Shown here: positions 11,966 through 19,877 of the stretch, piece by piece | Numbering within the stretch: position 1 is the stretch's first letter | Layout of the letters: each line of letters opens with the position of its first letter | Virus record (IMG/VR): IMGVR_UViG_3300025671_000421 | Span: 1 to 26,790 of that record | Length of the DNA: 26,790 bases | Origin: a virus | Reading direction: 5' to 3' (one strand) | Translations under genes and position numbers: made by a program | Notes under the pieces: model-generated | Seen by the model: only the letters and a program-made list of their open reading frames with translations | Databases searched by the model: none | Told to the model about the DNA's origin: nothing

Positions 11966-12400
11966 TCAATCATGACAATCCTCAGCGAGAACCCCATCAC
12001 GCATTGCCTTAGCCAATCTGATAGCCCTGACGCCAACCTGCTTTGCCCACAGGCTGTCAAGCATTTCATCGGCTGCTGTTACGTAGTCTGCAACGGCCAG
12101 GGCTTGCCACATCCGCTTAAACTTATTAAGCCTGGGGATGCCTAAGTTGTAGGCCATCTCCGTTAGTACATCCTTACGGGTCTGGGTCAGTTCATCCCAA
12201 CACTGACGCTGGCGTAATGCGAAAGCGCAATTAACCAGATCGCGTTTAAGAAAAAACTCCGCGAAGTGTTCAGGGAAGTCGGACAACTCCTGAAGGTTTG
12301 TCCCGTAGCCAATTGTCCAGACGCCCGCGCTGCACTGGTAAGCCTTATTCCGATAGCCTTCGTGACGCTTCACGCTGGCTATCAGTTCGTTGCTAATCAC
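11966..12400 (-). CDS. T4-type lysozyme (endolysin)
   Basis: A 144-residue glycoside hydrolase family 24 endolysin that cleaves the glycan strands of peptidoglycan. The catalytic triad spacing E-x8-(D/C)-x5-T is exact: E14, C23, T29 in HEGYRNKAYQCSAGVWTIGYG; here Cys replaces the Asp of T4 lysozyme, as in P22 lysozyme-type enzymes. The middle motif MAYNLGIPRLNKF (about 82-94) is also typical. No signal peptide or SAR helix is seen, so it should cross the membrane through a holin made from the same cluster. It ends a few bases before the next gene start. Confidence 0.92.
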   Translation of the reverse strand: MISNELIASVKRHEGYRNKAYQCSAGVWTIGYGTNLQELSDFPEHFAEFFLKRDLVNCAFALRQRQCWDELTQTRKDVLTEMAYNLGIPRLNKFKRMWQALAVADYVTAADEMLDSLWAKQVGVRAIRLAKAMRDGVLAEDCHD

Positions 12401-12427
12401 TGATCGCGCAGTTCCCTGGACATTTCC

Positions 12428-14623
12428 TTATGCCCACCTCATAAACACGACGCGGTTGCCGGTGGCGCAGTCGCCCGTCAGCGTTCCCGTGAGCGCGACT
12501 GTATAGGGGCCAGAGCCTGAAGGAGAGCCATTTACCACGTCCCAATCAGTCACTTCCAGATCGTCGTTCAAAATTCCTACCACGTCTCCGCTGTTCACGG
12601 TAGAAGCGTCATCAACCGAGATAGAGGACGCACCGGCGCTGGCGGCAGAGTCAAGCGTGGTGTCTACGGAATTAGTGACAGTCCAGCGGTTTGTGCCATC
12701 AACGTCATCCACCGTGAAACCCAAAGGCGCGAAACCCTCTGTCGGCACACCACTAACAGCGTATGGCCCGTCATTTAGCAGCGGGATGTTTGACCGAAGC
12801 GTTAACCGGTTGTCGTAGGGTTGGCGTCGAACATAGAGCGATATTGAACCCGCATTAAGGGTGTCTGAGGGCGAGGTCGCGTAAACCTGCAACCGGCACC
12901 AAGCAAGATCATCTTCATCCGCCACGACAAAGGACGCAGACTCGACTCCGGTGCTGGAGAAAATAACATTGCCGCTCACCGTATTGACCGAGCCATTTAC
13001 TGATATGTAGTTCTCTCCGGGTGCGGGAAGGCCAGTTGCCGACCTAACGGGCGATGCTACAGCGCCGGTCGAATCCCACAATTCCGCTCTCAGTCGGTAT
13101 TGGGGCGTGTTTGAATCAACGGCATCTGTTATAAAGCCGATTACATCGCCCTTGCGGATTCTGAACTTCTTGGTTGAAAGAACGCGGCCAGCGGGAGCAC
13201 TTGACTGAACAACGGCAAGTGAAGGCTGACGATTCTCATAAACGCCAACAGTGGTGTCAAAAACCAAGTCATCATGCGCCGCATGACCGACCACACTATG
13301 CTCTCGCAGAATAGAGTCCTGCTTAACAACGACATTACCAACGCCGTTGTCGGTTATATTGTCATTGTTAATGTTGCCATAGATGGCCTCTGTTGCGTAA
13401 TCAGAAAACGATGATGTCCAAGTCTGGAATATCTTGTTAAAGCGGGCGCTGCTATCAAAAGTTATCTCTACGGGAGTCTGACCCGAACCACTATTGTACT
13501 CAAACCGTAGGTCATACCAGACATTGCTCGACCCGATGTTAAAGTCTATGGACGCGGGAGTGTTGTTCGTTGTGTCCCATTCAAGGTTTCCCCCATAAAA
13601 GCGGTTGTGGTTGTGGCCGTAAGTCCCGCCGCAGATGAAATGGCAAAGCCTGTTGATGAAAAACTGGTTTTCGTTAATCCACTGACCCTCCGGAAGGCCA
13701 ACAGGGCTTGGATTAGTGCCAAATTCAAGCGTATTGAGATTGTTCAGATGGTAAGTCGAGTAAGCCGAGACTCCCGACGCATAAGGAGTTGTTACGTCAA
13801 CGTCGCCGTAAATCTGGAACCATCCGGTTTTATAAACATGAATATGCTGGCCGTATGCACCCATCACACGAACGGTCGGCGTGGATGCTGAGTCCGTGCC
13901 AACAGATCGCTCAACCTTGCCGAACTTCTGGCGCGGATTCGTTGCGGCGTTACGGTTGCCACCGATAATCAGGCCGATGCCTGAGTGAGTAATGTTTAAT
14001 TCCGCATTTTCTAAATCAATCTCCGCGCCGCGCATATTCACAACAGAAGCCAATGCAAACCGTCCGACGCCCGTTACCCTAGACCCGTTTGTTTCCCTAC
14101 TCTGTAAAACAGCGGCACTAAAAGCATCAGCAGAATTCGTGCTGTTATCGTCGATAGCACCATAGCGCCGTATATCGCCTGGGCGATACTCAGGGTTCGT
14201 AATGTCGCCTGCATTATTGTCGGCAGCGTATTCATCAATACCAGCGGCAGCTTCAGCATCCGTTCTCGGCCATATGACGCTACCGAGATTCGCCTGAGTT
14301 AAGGCGCTCGACAAGTCAGCCCACTCCAAGACCTCCTCTTGATACCTGTCATCGCTATAGACAGGCGTACCCGCACCGTCAGCTTGGGGGTACAGGACAA
14401 CCTTCACACCCGCCCTCAAGTCGGAAGGGTCGAAAAATACGGGGCCAAAACGACCTTGAGAATCCGCGTTTAACGGGTTCGCATTAGCCGTATTCCGGTC
14501 ATAGTCGGAATAAGTGGTGATCGGTGTACTTGTGCCCGTCTGGTAGAAGCCGAGCGAACCTACAATAGGGTCGCCGTTAGCGTCTACGTGCTGAAGCCGG
14601 GAGAGGTGGAGTTTGGTTTGCAT
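12428..14623 (-). CDS. Tailspike / receptor-binding protein
   Basis: A 731-residue late structural protein in the place of P22 gene 9. The N-terminal about 110 residues are a tail-fibre-type particle-binding domain (LHLSRLQHVDANGDPIVGS, then YQTGTSTPITTYSDYDRNTA, NPLNADSQGRFGPVFF). The centre (about 130-430) has beta-helix-like repeats with many Asn and Gly, beginning with IRRYGAIDDNSTNSADAF, the loop that starts many pectate-lyase-type spikes. The C-terminal part is beta-sandwich-like, ending in repeats of strand and turn. It should bind, and perhaps degrade, host surface polysaccharide. An intrinsic terminator lies just upstream, so it may have its own promoter. Confidence 0.82.
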   Translation of the reverse strand: MQTKLHLSRLQHVDANGDPIVGSLGFYQTGTSTPITTYSDYDRNTANANPLNADSQGRFGPVFFDPSDLRAGVKVVLYPQADGAGTPVYSDDRYQEEVLEWADLSSALTQANLGSVIWPRTDAEAAAGIDEYAADNNAGDITNPEYRPGDIRRYGAIDDNSTNSADAFSAAVLQSRETNGSRVTGVGRFALASVVNMRGAEIDLENAELNITHSGIGLIIGGNRNAATNPRQKFGKVERSVGTDSASTPTVRVMGAYGQHIHVYKTGWFQIYGDVDVTTPYASGVSAYSTYHLNNLNTLEFGTNPSPVGLPEGQWINENQFFINRLCHFICGGTYGHNHNRFYGGNLEWDTTNNTPASIDFNIGSSNVWYDLRFEYNSGSGQTPVEITFDSSARFNKIFQTWTSSFSDYATEAIYGNINNDNITDNGVGNVVVKQDSILREHSVVGHAAHDDLVFDTTVGVYENRQPSLAVVQSSAPAGRVLSTKKFRIRKGDVIGFITDAVDSNTPQYRLRAELWDSTGAVASPVRSATGLPAPGENYISVNGSVNTVSGNVIFSSTGVESASFVVADEDDLAWCRLQVYATSPSDTLNAGSISLYVRRQPYDNRLTLRSNIPLLNDGPYAVSGVPTEGFAPLGFTVDDVDGTNRWTVTNSVDTTLDSAASAGASSISVDDASTVNSGDVVGILNDDLEVTDWDVVNGSPSGSGPYTVALTGTLTGDCATGNRVVFMRWA

Positions 14624-14641
14624 AAATTACTGTTTTCCAAC

Positions 14642-14665
14642 AAAAAACCCGCTCAGGGCGGGTTT
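14642..14665 (-). terminator. Intrinsic terminator after the ejection-protein operon
   Basis: AAACCCGC (14645-14652) pairs with GCGGGTTT (14658-14665) around a 5-base loop. On the minus strand the stem is followed by six T (complement of 14642-14647). It ends transcription coming from the ejection genes and separates them from the tailspike gene. It has only TTT on the plus side. Confidence 0.82.
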
Positions 14666-14676
14666 GTGGGATACTT

Positions 14677-14853
14677 ATGTATATGTGGAGCCTTACGAAA
14701 AGAGCCGCGCTGATTTACTACCGAGTAAACCTTGTGGCGATATATGCCGCTCTCACGGTTGCTGCGTTTATGCTGCACCCGCTGTTAGCTGCGCCAACTG
14801 CCCTACTGCTTACCTTTGCTGCTGTTCTCGTTTGGACGCCTGAGATTCGGTAG
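14677..14853 (+). CDS. Possible plus-strand 58-residue membrane protein
   Basis: ATG 14677 opens a 59-codon frame that fills the gap between tailspike and ejection genes and overlaps the latter's 3' end by 44 bp antisense. The product would have a basic start (MYMWSLTKRAALIYYR) and two hydrophobic segments (VNLVAIYAALTVAAFML and LLAAPTALLLTFAAVLVW). It would be the only plus-strand gene in 19 kb of minus-strand late genes. The ribosome site is weak (GTGGGA) and no promoter is clear. Composition is membrane-protein-like rather than random, but a 59-codon frame can arise by chance. Confidence 0.35.
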   Translation: MYMWSLTKRAALIYYRVNLVAIYAALTVAAFMLHPLLAAPTALLLTFAAVLVWTPEIR

Positions 14854-16663
14854 CGCCCAATCCGAGACCTCTAGCCACTCGCCGCAACTCAATACTCAGG
14901 GAGCGCATATTCTTAGGAGTCGCCCGCTTCAAAAGCTTTGAGGCAATTTCCGGCTGAAGCATGGCCTCTTTAAGAATCTCGCCAACCTTCGCATCAGGGT
15001 ATTTGTACATCCAGTTAATAGGGCGCAATAGCGTTTGCACAATAGGATGAACGTCTGTAGCAGTTCTCCCAACCATCGCATTAAGCAACGTAGCAGAGGA
15101 TATATTCTGGAAGGTATCCGAGCCTGGAGTTCTCAACAGACTGCTATTGATAGCGGAAGCCAAATCCAGATCAGTTGCAACCGCTTCTAACGTGGCCCTT
15201 TGCTCAGGGGTTAGCTTTTCAAGGTCGCCATCCACAGCCGCCTTTTCCAAGCGATTGCGGAACTTCGCTTGAGAGAGGAAATCTCTACCAGTAGTCGGGT
15301 CAGGAGCCGCCAGCCTTGAGCGGCGACGAATCTCCTGCATAACCTCCATCTGATTAATCGGCCTCGATAGCGAACGGTAACGCTCTAGGTAAGCCTTAAA
15401 CCCCGGCGCAACCGCATCAATGGCGTTATCAAGCTGCTCACGCACTTCAATCAACTGCGAACGGGCAAGCCGAAAATTAGCCTTCTCCCCCTTGACCTTG
15501 CCCGACATCATATCGCCAATGTTCTGACGGATTGAGTAGAGCGTTTCGGGGTCAGTCTCGCCCTCAATGTCATTCCTTACTTGGCGAAGCGCCTCACCAA
15601 CTGCTGTGCGCTTGCCCTTCGGCCCCGCAAGAATCTCATCAATTTTACTAATGACAGGTGAGACATCCGCATCACTGGAGTTTGCAAAAGACGCATCGCG
15701 CATAGGGGATGTCTCTGCATCCCGCGCCTGTTTCGCGGCCTTTACGTCTGCCTTATTGCCAGAGACAGAATCAAGCGCCTCTTGACGAGCCAAGTTCTGC
15801 TCTGAAAGTCGCTCACCAAACTCTGTACGGTTCTGCTGTGCAACGCCCTTCTGTAAAGACAAAAGCCCTACATCGCCGGATGCGGGGCCGGTTGTCTGAA
15901 CCGAGCCGGGGACTATCTCTGTTGCCGCATCCAAAGCCTCCGCAGCCGCTACAGAATCAGACGCCTGATCGCGCAACACCTCTCCGGCAATACGCTCCTG
16001 CCCGCTGCGAGTAAAGGGGGCAGCGGCAGCCCTGACGCCCCTAGAAGAGCCCCGCATAGAGCCGAGCGTACCAATAGTAGCGCCGCCGCCAAAAAAGCCA
16101 CCGCCCATGCCAGCAGCCGTCTGCGCTAACGGAGATGCGCCTTGCTGTCTAGCAATGTCAGCCGCAGCGCCGCCCGTAGCAGCGCCTATAGCCTGTGCTT
16201 CGGGGGCTTGTGCTAGAAGGCTGGCAACGCCGCTAGTTACGTCATCAACGCCCTTAACAGATTGCGCCCATCCAAGCGGAACGGCAGCGCCGGATACAGC
16301 CCTTGAAGCCGCAGCAACACCCTCCTCCAAACCGCCGTTAGGCTCTGGCAATCCGGCATCAGTCAAGACCTCCGAAACCGCCTCAGACGCGGGCATAAGC
16401 CGGTACTCACTACCGGACGCCTCAAGCCCTTGATTGATTAGCGCGTTAAGAGGGTCAGCGAACAGAGTGCCAGCAGATAACGCGCCCTCAGTCACATGGC
16501 GAACCGTCAGGCCAAGCTGCCTCCCCAACTGCTCCAACATCGGCAAATCAGCGATACGAGCCGATTCGTCAAACTTCTCAAGCAATTCCCTCGCGGTCTG
16601 ATCGCGGGCGGGAGCCTCCTGCTTTTCGTCAAATTCGCTTAGTAACTCTCTAGCTGTTTTCAT
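14810..16663 (-). CDS. Large DNA ejection protein (P22 gp16 position)
   Basis: A 617-residue virion protein in the place of P22 gene 16. It has a repeated N-terminal motif: TARELLSEFDE (residues 3-13) and TARELLEKFDE (24-34). A Gly/Ala-rich, membrane-compatible region follows (about 140-215, GAATGGAAADIA and AAGMGGGFFGGGATIGTLG), then long helices. Ejection proteins of P22-like phages leave the capsid ahead of DNA and form a conduit across the envelope; the glycine-rich helix region fits insertion into membrane. No enzymatic motif is seen. ATGA-coupled to the preceding gene. Family assignment rests mainly on gene order. Confidence 0.72.
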   Translation of the reverse strand: MKTARELLSEFDEKQEAPARDQTARELLEKFDESARIADLPMLEQLGRQLGLTVRHVTEGALSAGTLFADPLNALINQGLEASGSEYRLMPASEAVSEVLTDAGLPEPNGGLEEGVAAASRAVSGAAVPLGWAQSVKGVDDVTSGVASLLAQAPEAQAIGAATGGAAADIARQQGASPLAQTAAGMGGGFFGGGATIGTLGSMRGSSRGVRAAAAPFTRSGQERIAGEVLRDQASDSVAAAEALDAATEIVPGSVQTTGPASGDVGLLSLQKGVAQQNRTEFGERLSEQNLARQEALDSVSGNKADVKAAKQARDAETSPMRDASFANSSDADVSPVISKIDEILAGPKGKRTAVGEALRQVRNDIEGETDPETLYSIRQNIGDMMSGKVKGEKANFRLARSQLIEVREQLDNAIDAVAPGFKAYLERYRSLSRPINQMEVMQEIRRRSRLAAPDPTTGRDFLSQAKFRNRLEKAAVDGDLEKLTPEQRATLEAVATDLDLASAINSSLLRTPGSDTFQNISSATLLNAMVGRTATDVHPIVQTLLRPINWMYKYPDAKVGEILKEAMLQPEIASKLLKRATPKNMRSLSIELRRVARGLGLGATESQASKREQQQR

Positions 16664-17838
16664 TGATTCGCCAGAAGGTGAGCCTCAAGCCGCCCCTGTT
16701 CAGCCGGAGACAATTCATCAACGCCAGGGATACCCTCTAAAACACTAGGCTCATAGTCGAAGGTGGGAACCACAACCGGACGGTAAAGCCCCCTCAGAGA
16801 TGCGAAATCATCGGGAATAGCTGAGATAGTTTCATTGTAAACCTCAAACTTCCTTGCTTGTGCGCGGGCATTGAGGTCAATAATGCGTAGCATTGCTTTA
16901 GGGGTGAGCGAAACCTCACCACCGGCCATAATCTTTGCAAACTCCAAGTCTCGGTCAGATAGCCCTGTGCCGGAACCGAACAGTTTGATAACATCGCCAA
17001 CCAGTTTAGCCGTAGCCGCGATATATTCCTGAGTCCGTGCCGCGCTGCCATCGCCAAAGCCTAGCGTTTCAAGACCACGAGCAAAAGAGAGGCGCATATC
17101 GGCAGCCGTGCCAGAGATTACGCCCTGCCTAACAAGGTCTTTTGCGCGACCAAGAAACAGCATCGTTCCTTCAGCATCTCGAACACCCTGCCTCTGCTCA
17201 TTAAGTTGGGTAACGGCTTCTTTTGCGAATACCTCTAACCCCTTCTCATTAGCGCCGCTCACGCTCACAGGGACTTTTACAGTCATGCCGCCGCCGCCAA
17301 TCTGCTTCCACTGGCCTGTCTTGGTGTTCCGCTGGTAGAACTTGTTAGGGTCGCCACCTTGAAGCTGCCCGCCAGAAACCGGCTCAGACCACTCCGGCCC
17401 CTCCTGAAACAGCTGCTCCATAGCCAACTCAGGGTTACGCTGCATGATCGTGTTACGCGCCGCTTGATTGGCTGCCTCACGCTCTGCAACCTGATTTTGG
17501 ATGGCTTGCGCGTACTGGTTAAAGCCTTCCTGCGTAACAGCCCCGCCAATGCCCTCATCAACGGGCAAGCCGTACTGCTGATGCACTTGCGCCTGATAGT
17601 CAGGCTCCGGCTGAGTCAGTGTGCCAATGGCCTCCATCGTGGCCTGACGGTCAGCCATCTGGTTACGAGCGGCTTCCATCTGCAAGCCACGTAGATCGGC
17701 CTGCTGCTCTCTCGCCGCAAGAATGGAATCCAACTCCTGCCGACGGTCACGAGCGTCGAGGAAACTAGCCCCCGGCCCCGGAGAGGAATTGGCTGAACGG
17801 AAAGCCGTGGCAATAATGCTGTTAAGTGCTGCGCCCAT
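16660..17838 (-). CDS. DNA ejection protein (P22 gp20 position)
   Basis: A 392-residue helical, Gln- and Ala-rich protein. The N-terminus has a Gly/Pro turn (SANSSPGPGASFLDARD) followed by a long charged helix (LDSILAAREQQADLRGLQME) rich in Gln, the type seen in P22 gp20-like internal proteins. The C-terminal half has a conserved-looking stretch FGSGTGLSDRDLEFAKIMAGG (about residues 287-307), known to me from several phage ejection/structural proteins. It lies between the gp7-like and gp16-like genes, as in P22. It should enter the host with the DNA. Overlaps the next gene by ATGA. Confidence 0.72.
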   Translation of the reverse strand: MGAALNSIIATAFRSANSSPGPGASFLDARDRRQELDSILAAREQQADLRGLQMEAARNQMADRQATMEAIGTLTQPEPDYQAQVHQQYGLPVDEGIGGAVTQEGFNQYAQAIQNQVAEREAANQAARNTIMQRNPELAMEQLFQEGPEWSEPVSGGQLQGGDPNKFYQRNTKTGQWKQIGGGGMTVKVPVSVSGANEKGLEVFAKEAVTQLNEQRQGVRDAEGTMLFLGRAKDLVRQGVISGTAADMRLSFARGLETLGFGDGSAARTQEYIAATAKLVGDVIKLFGSGTGLSDRDLEFAKIMAGGEVSLTPKAMLRIIDLNARAQARKFEVYNETISAIPDDFASLRGLYRPVVVPTFDYEPSVLEGIPGVDELSPAEQGRLEAHLLANQ

Positions 17839-17845
17839 AATCTAC

Positions 17846-18472
17846 CTAGTTAGTCGGAGGCATGAACTCATCGCCACGCCGATAAGTTCCGCCTGGAGGG
17901 GTGTAAGCGCCCGGACGTTGCGCAAACGCATCGCCCAAGACCCTCGACAAATCTGTGACGGCGTTCTGCCACGCGCCCGCCTGACCCAACTGACCCGCTG
18001 CAATCGCGTCACCCGCGCCCACAGTCAAGTTAGACTGTAAAGCAGAGTTATTGCCGATGATGTTGCCAAGCGTCCCGCCTAAAGCGGATGAGGTCTGACC
18101 CGTTCCCGCCATAGCGGATAAACGGTTCATGTAGTCGGAGTAAGCAGGGAAAGCGAGATTGTTGCCGACGAACTTACCCAAGTCGCCCGCAGTCACGCCG
18201 GACTTCCTCAAGCCCAATGCAGAGGCATTGTTTAAGATCGCGTCCGTACCTTCCTCTTTGGCAAACTGATAGCCTGGGGTATTGGCAATACGCGCCATCT
18301 GCTGATTCGGAGCAACATAGTTAGATGCAGGGGCTTGCAGTTCCGACATTGCGGTTGCAATGGCATCCATTAGCTGATCGCGCTCTGGCGTAACGGCACC
18401 GCCACGTTTACGACTCTTGCCGCCACCAAGTAGCCTGCCAACCGGCTTTAGGACTTTGCTAAGAAGGCCCAT
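17846..18472 (-). CDS. DNA transfer protein (P22 gp7-like)
   Basis: A 208-residue protein with the central pattern typical of phage DNA transfer proteins: IANTPGYQFAKEEGTDAILN (residues 62-81), then NASALGLRKSG and the AYSDYMNRLSAMAGTGQTSS block (about 109-128), followed by Gly/Ala-rich segments. The N-terminus is basic (KSRKRGG), fitting DNA contact or a processing site; P22 gp7 is cleaved near its N-terminus. Gene order (small gp14-like, gp7, gp20, gp16) supports the role in forming the ejection channel. Starts within the last codon of the previous gene. Confidence 0.82.
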   Translation of the reverse strand: MGLLSKVLKPVGRLLGGGKSRKRGGAVTPERDQLMDAIATAMSELQAPASNYVAPNQQMARIANTPGYQFAKEEGTDAILNNASALGLRKSGVTAGDLGKFVGNNLAFPAYSDYMNRLSAMAGTGQTSSALGGTLGNIIGNNSALQSNLTVGAGDAIAAGQLGQAGAWQNAVTDLSRVLGDAFAQRPGAYTPPGGTYRRGDEFMPPTN

Positions 18473-18777
18473 TACTTAGCCCCCTGCTTATAGCCCGGAG
18501 ACATCAACTGAGCCGCCTTGCGATAATCCGTTGCGGGGGTTCTCAGCCCAAGCATCCCCGCCAATTCAGATCGCGCAATGTTCTGTGAATTGACAGCGGG
18601 CGCGTTTAGCAGGATGTTCTGAAGCATGGAAATCTTCGCCTGACGGTCTGCCAGTTGCGCGGCTTCCGTCTGCGACTTAGCCGATTTTTTTGCTGCGCTC
18701 TTAGCGCCTTTACTGGCTAAAAACCCGCCGCCTATAGCTCCAGCGGAGCCAATCAGGGCTGCTGTTACAAATGACAT
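18472..18777 (-). CDS. Small ejection/assembly protein (P22 gp14 position)
   Basis: A 101-residue protein with an N-terminal Gly/Ala-rich hydrophobic segment (FVTAALIGSAGAIGGGFLAS), then a strongly basic Lys/Ser/Ala stretch (KGAKSAAKKSAKSQTEAAQ) and a helical C-terminus. Short proteins like this precede gp7-like genes in many podoviruses and are virion or assembly components. The glycine-zipper-like start could insert in the membrane. It is coupled on both sides. Confidence 0.65.
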   Translation of the reverse strand: MSFVTAALIGSAGAIGGGFLASKGAKSAAKKSAKSQTEAAQLADRQAKISMLQNILLNAPAVNSQNIARSELAGMLGLRTPATDYRKAAQLMSPGYKQGAK

Positions 18778-19250
18778 TACTCGTTCTCCAACGCATCCAA
18801 GTGCGTTTCCGAAATTAAATCCTGTTCTATTTCGTCGGGTTCTGTTTCATTGGTTGCATGAACAGTTACCCAAACCGAATCTTCTAAAATCCTAAAGGCG
18901 CGTTTCGTTCCCGCCTTCGTTTTGAACATACATGGCGCTTCCATTAACTCAGCGCCAGAGTTCTCGTCAATCACCAGAGCCTTCCCTTTTAGAATGAAAA
19001 GAAAGTGGCTTTTTTTGTGTATCTTGCCCGTAGCGACAAAGCCAGCAGGCATCGCTAACTCGCGCCCGTATAATCCCTCTGCAAAATGGTTTACGTGATC
19101 GGGAACTTCTACCCGGAGGTCTGACTGTAAAATCTCATCCTCAACATGGGCAGTAAGTTCTCGGATAAGCAACTTGTCCTCATTGCTGACAACCTGACTA
19201 GAAGGCTTGTGCAGCAGTGATGGAGCAACCTCAACACTAGGCAGCGTCAT
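18777..19250 (-). CDS. Cupin-like phage structural-region protein
   Basis: A 157-residue protein with a single cupin-type beta barrel: HFAEGLYGRELAMPAGFVAT (residues about 54-73), GKIHKKSHFLFILKGKALV (74-92), a second strand set, then FKTKAGTKRAFRILEDSVWV and VTVHATNETEPDEIEQDLI. This is a recurrent phage protein family; the histidines (IHKKSH) could bind metal, but only part of the classical cupin metal site is present. Its role in virions is not established. The N-terminal 45 residues are helical. Confidence 0.8.
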   Translation of the reverse strand: MTLPSVEVAPSLLHKPSSQVVSNEDKLLIRELTAHVEDEILQSDLRVEVPDHVNHFAEGLYGRELAMPAGFVATGKIHKKSHFLFILKGKALVIDENSGAELMEAPCMFKTKAGTKRAFRILEDSVWVTVHATNETEPDEIEQDLISETHLDALENE

Positions 19251-19252
19251 AT

Positions 19253-19591
19253 CTATTCCGTTGGGATGTCATCTTCATAACCGTTCACGGTAAACGCCGT
19301 GTCGGCTTGGTCTGATTCAACCGTTACCACATCGCCAGCACTCAAGAGAATGGTGCCAACCTCGGGATACTGGTTAGAACTGTTAAGCAGCACTGAGGCG
19401 CTACAAGCAAGGCATTGTTTAGCTGCCGAAGCCTCGCCCGCCTTGCGTATCTTTACGTCAATCGCAGCCGCCGTGACTGTTGCCACGTAAATCCGCACAC
19501 TAGCGCGCCTACCTGTCGGAACCGTGTAAACGTCCGACTCTGTGGCCGCTGAAGGGACTAGCTGCTCTAATACAACTGAATCAACTGCCAT
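19253..19591 (-). CDS. Small beta-sandwich structural protein
   Basis: A 112-residue beta-rich protein of a kind common in phage structural operons (SDVYTVPTGRRASVRIYVAT, then VLLNSSNQYPEVGTILLSAG, DVVTVESDQADTAFTVNGYED). The pattern of YTVP...GDVV.V....FTV.G fits small decoration- or fibre-knob-like domains. Its start overlaps the preceding coiled-coil gene by 11 bp, so the two products may act together as stalk and knob. No enzymatic features. Confidence 0.65.
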   Translation of the reverse strand: MAVDSVVLEQLVPSAATESDVYTVPTGRRASVRIYVATVTAAAIDVKIRKAGEASAAKQCLACSASVLLNSSNQYPEVGTILLSAGDVVTVESDQADTAFTVNGYEDDIPTE

Positions 19592-19877
19592 ACCACTGCC
19601 TTAGAAAATTGGCCTTTTTAAGCATTGCCGTGTTTGATTCAGCCATGTCCTGAACCTGACCCAGAGCCAAAGTCGCGTCGGCTTGAGCGGCTTCAGCCGT
19701 TGTCTGAGCCGTTTCAGCCGACGCTTGAGCGGTAGCCGCGTCATCAACGCCCTGATTAACCTTGTCGGAGGTGCCGCCCGTCCTCTCTACAATGTCCTGC
19801 CAGTAGGATTGCCATGCAGGGTCAGTTAGAGGGGTTCCGGGTAGCGGTTCCCGTACCTCAATATCCGCCGACACCAA
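19581..19877 (-). CDS. Coiled-coil stalk protein in tail-needle position
   Basis: A 98-residue protein. The N-terminal 35 residues (MVSADIEVREPLPGTPLTDP) are polar and could attach to the gp10-like protein. Residues about 40-85 repeat heptads of Ala, Thr and Gln (AATAQASAETAQTTAEAAQA), as in trimeric phage fibre stalks. It follows the gp10-like gene, where P22 encodes the tail needle gp26. It is much shorter than gp26 (233 residues), so it may be only a stalk with the next protein as tip. It overlaps the gp10-like gene by 20 bp. Confidence 0.6.
   Translation of the reverse strand: MVSADIEVREPLPGTPLTDPAWQSYWQDIVERTGGTSDKVNQGVDDAATAQASAETAQTTAEAAQADATLALGQVQDMAESNTAMLKKANFLRQWYGS

Noticed and set aside
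14655-14783. Minus-strand 42-codon frame in the gap before the tailspike gene
   Set aside because: It reads through the terminator stem, has a GTG start without ribosome site and an unstructured basic product.
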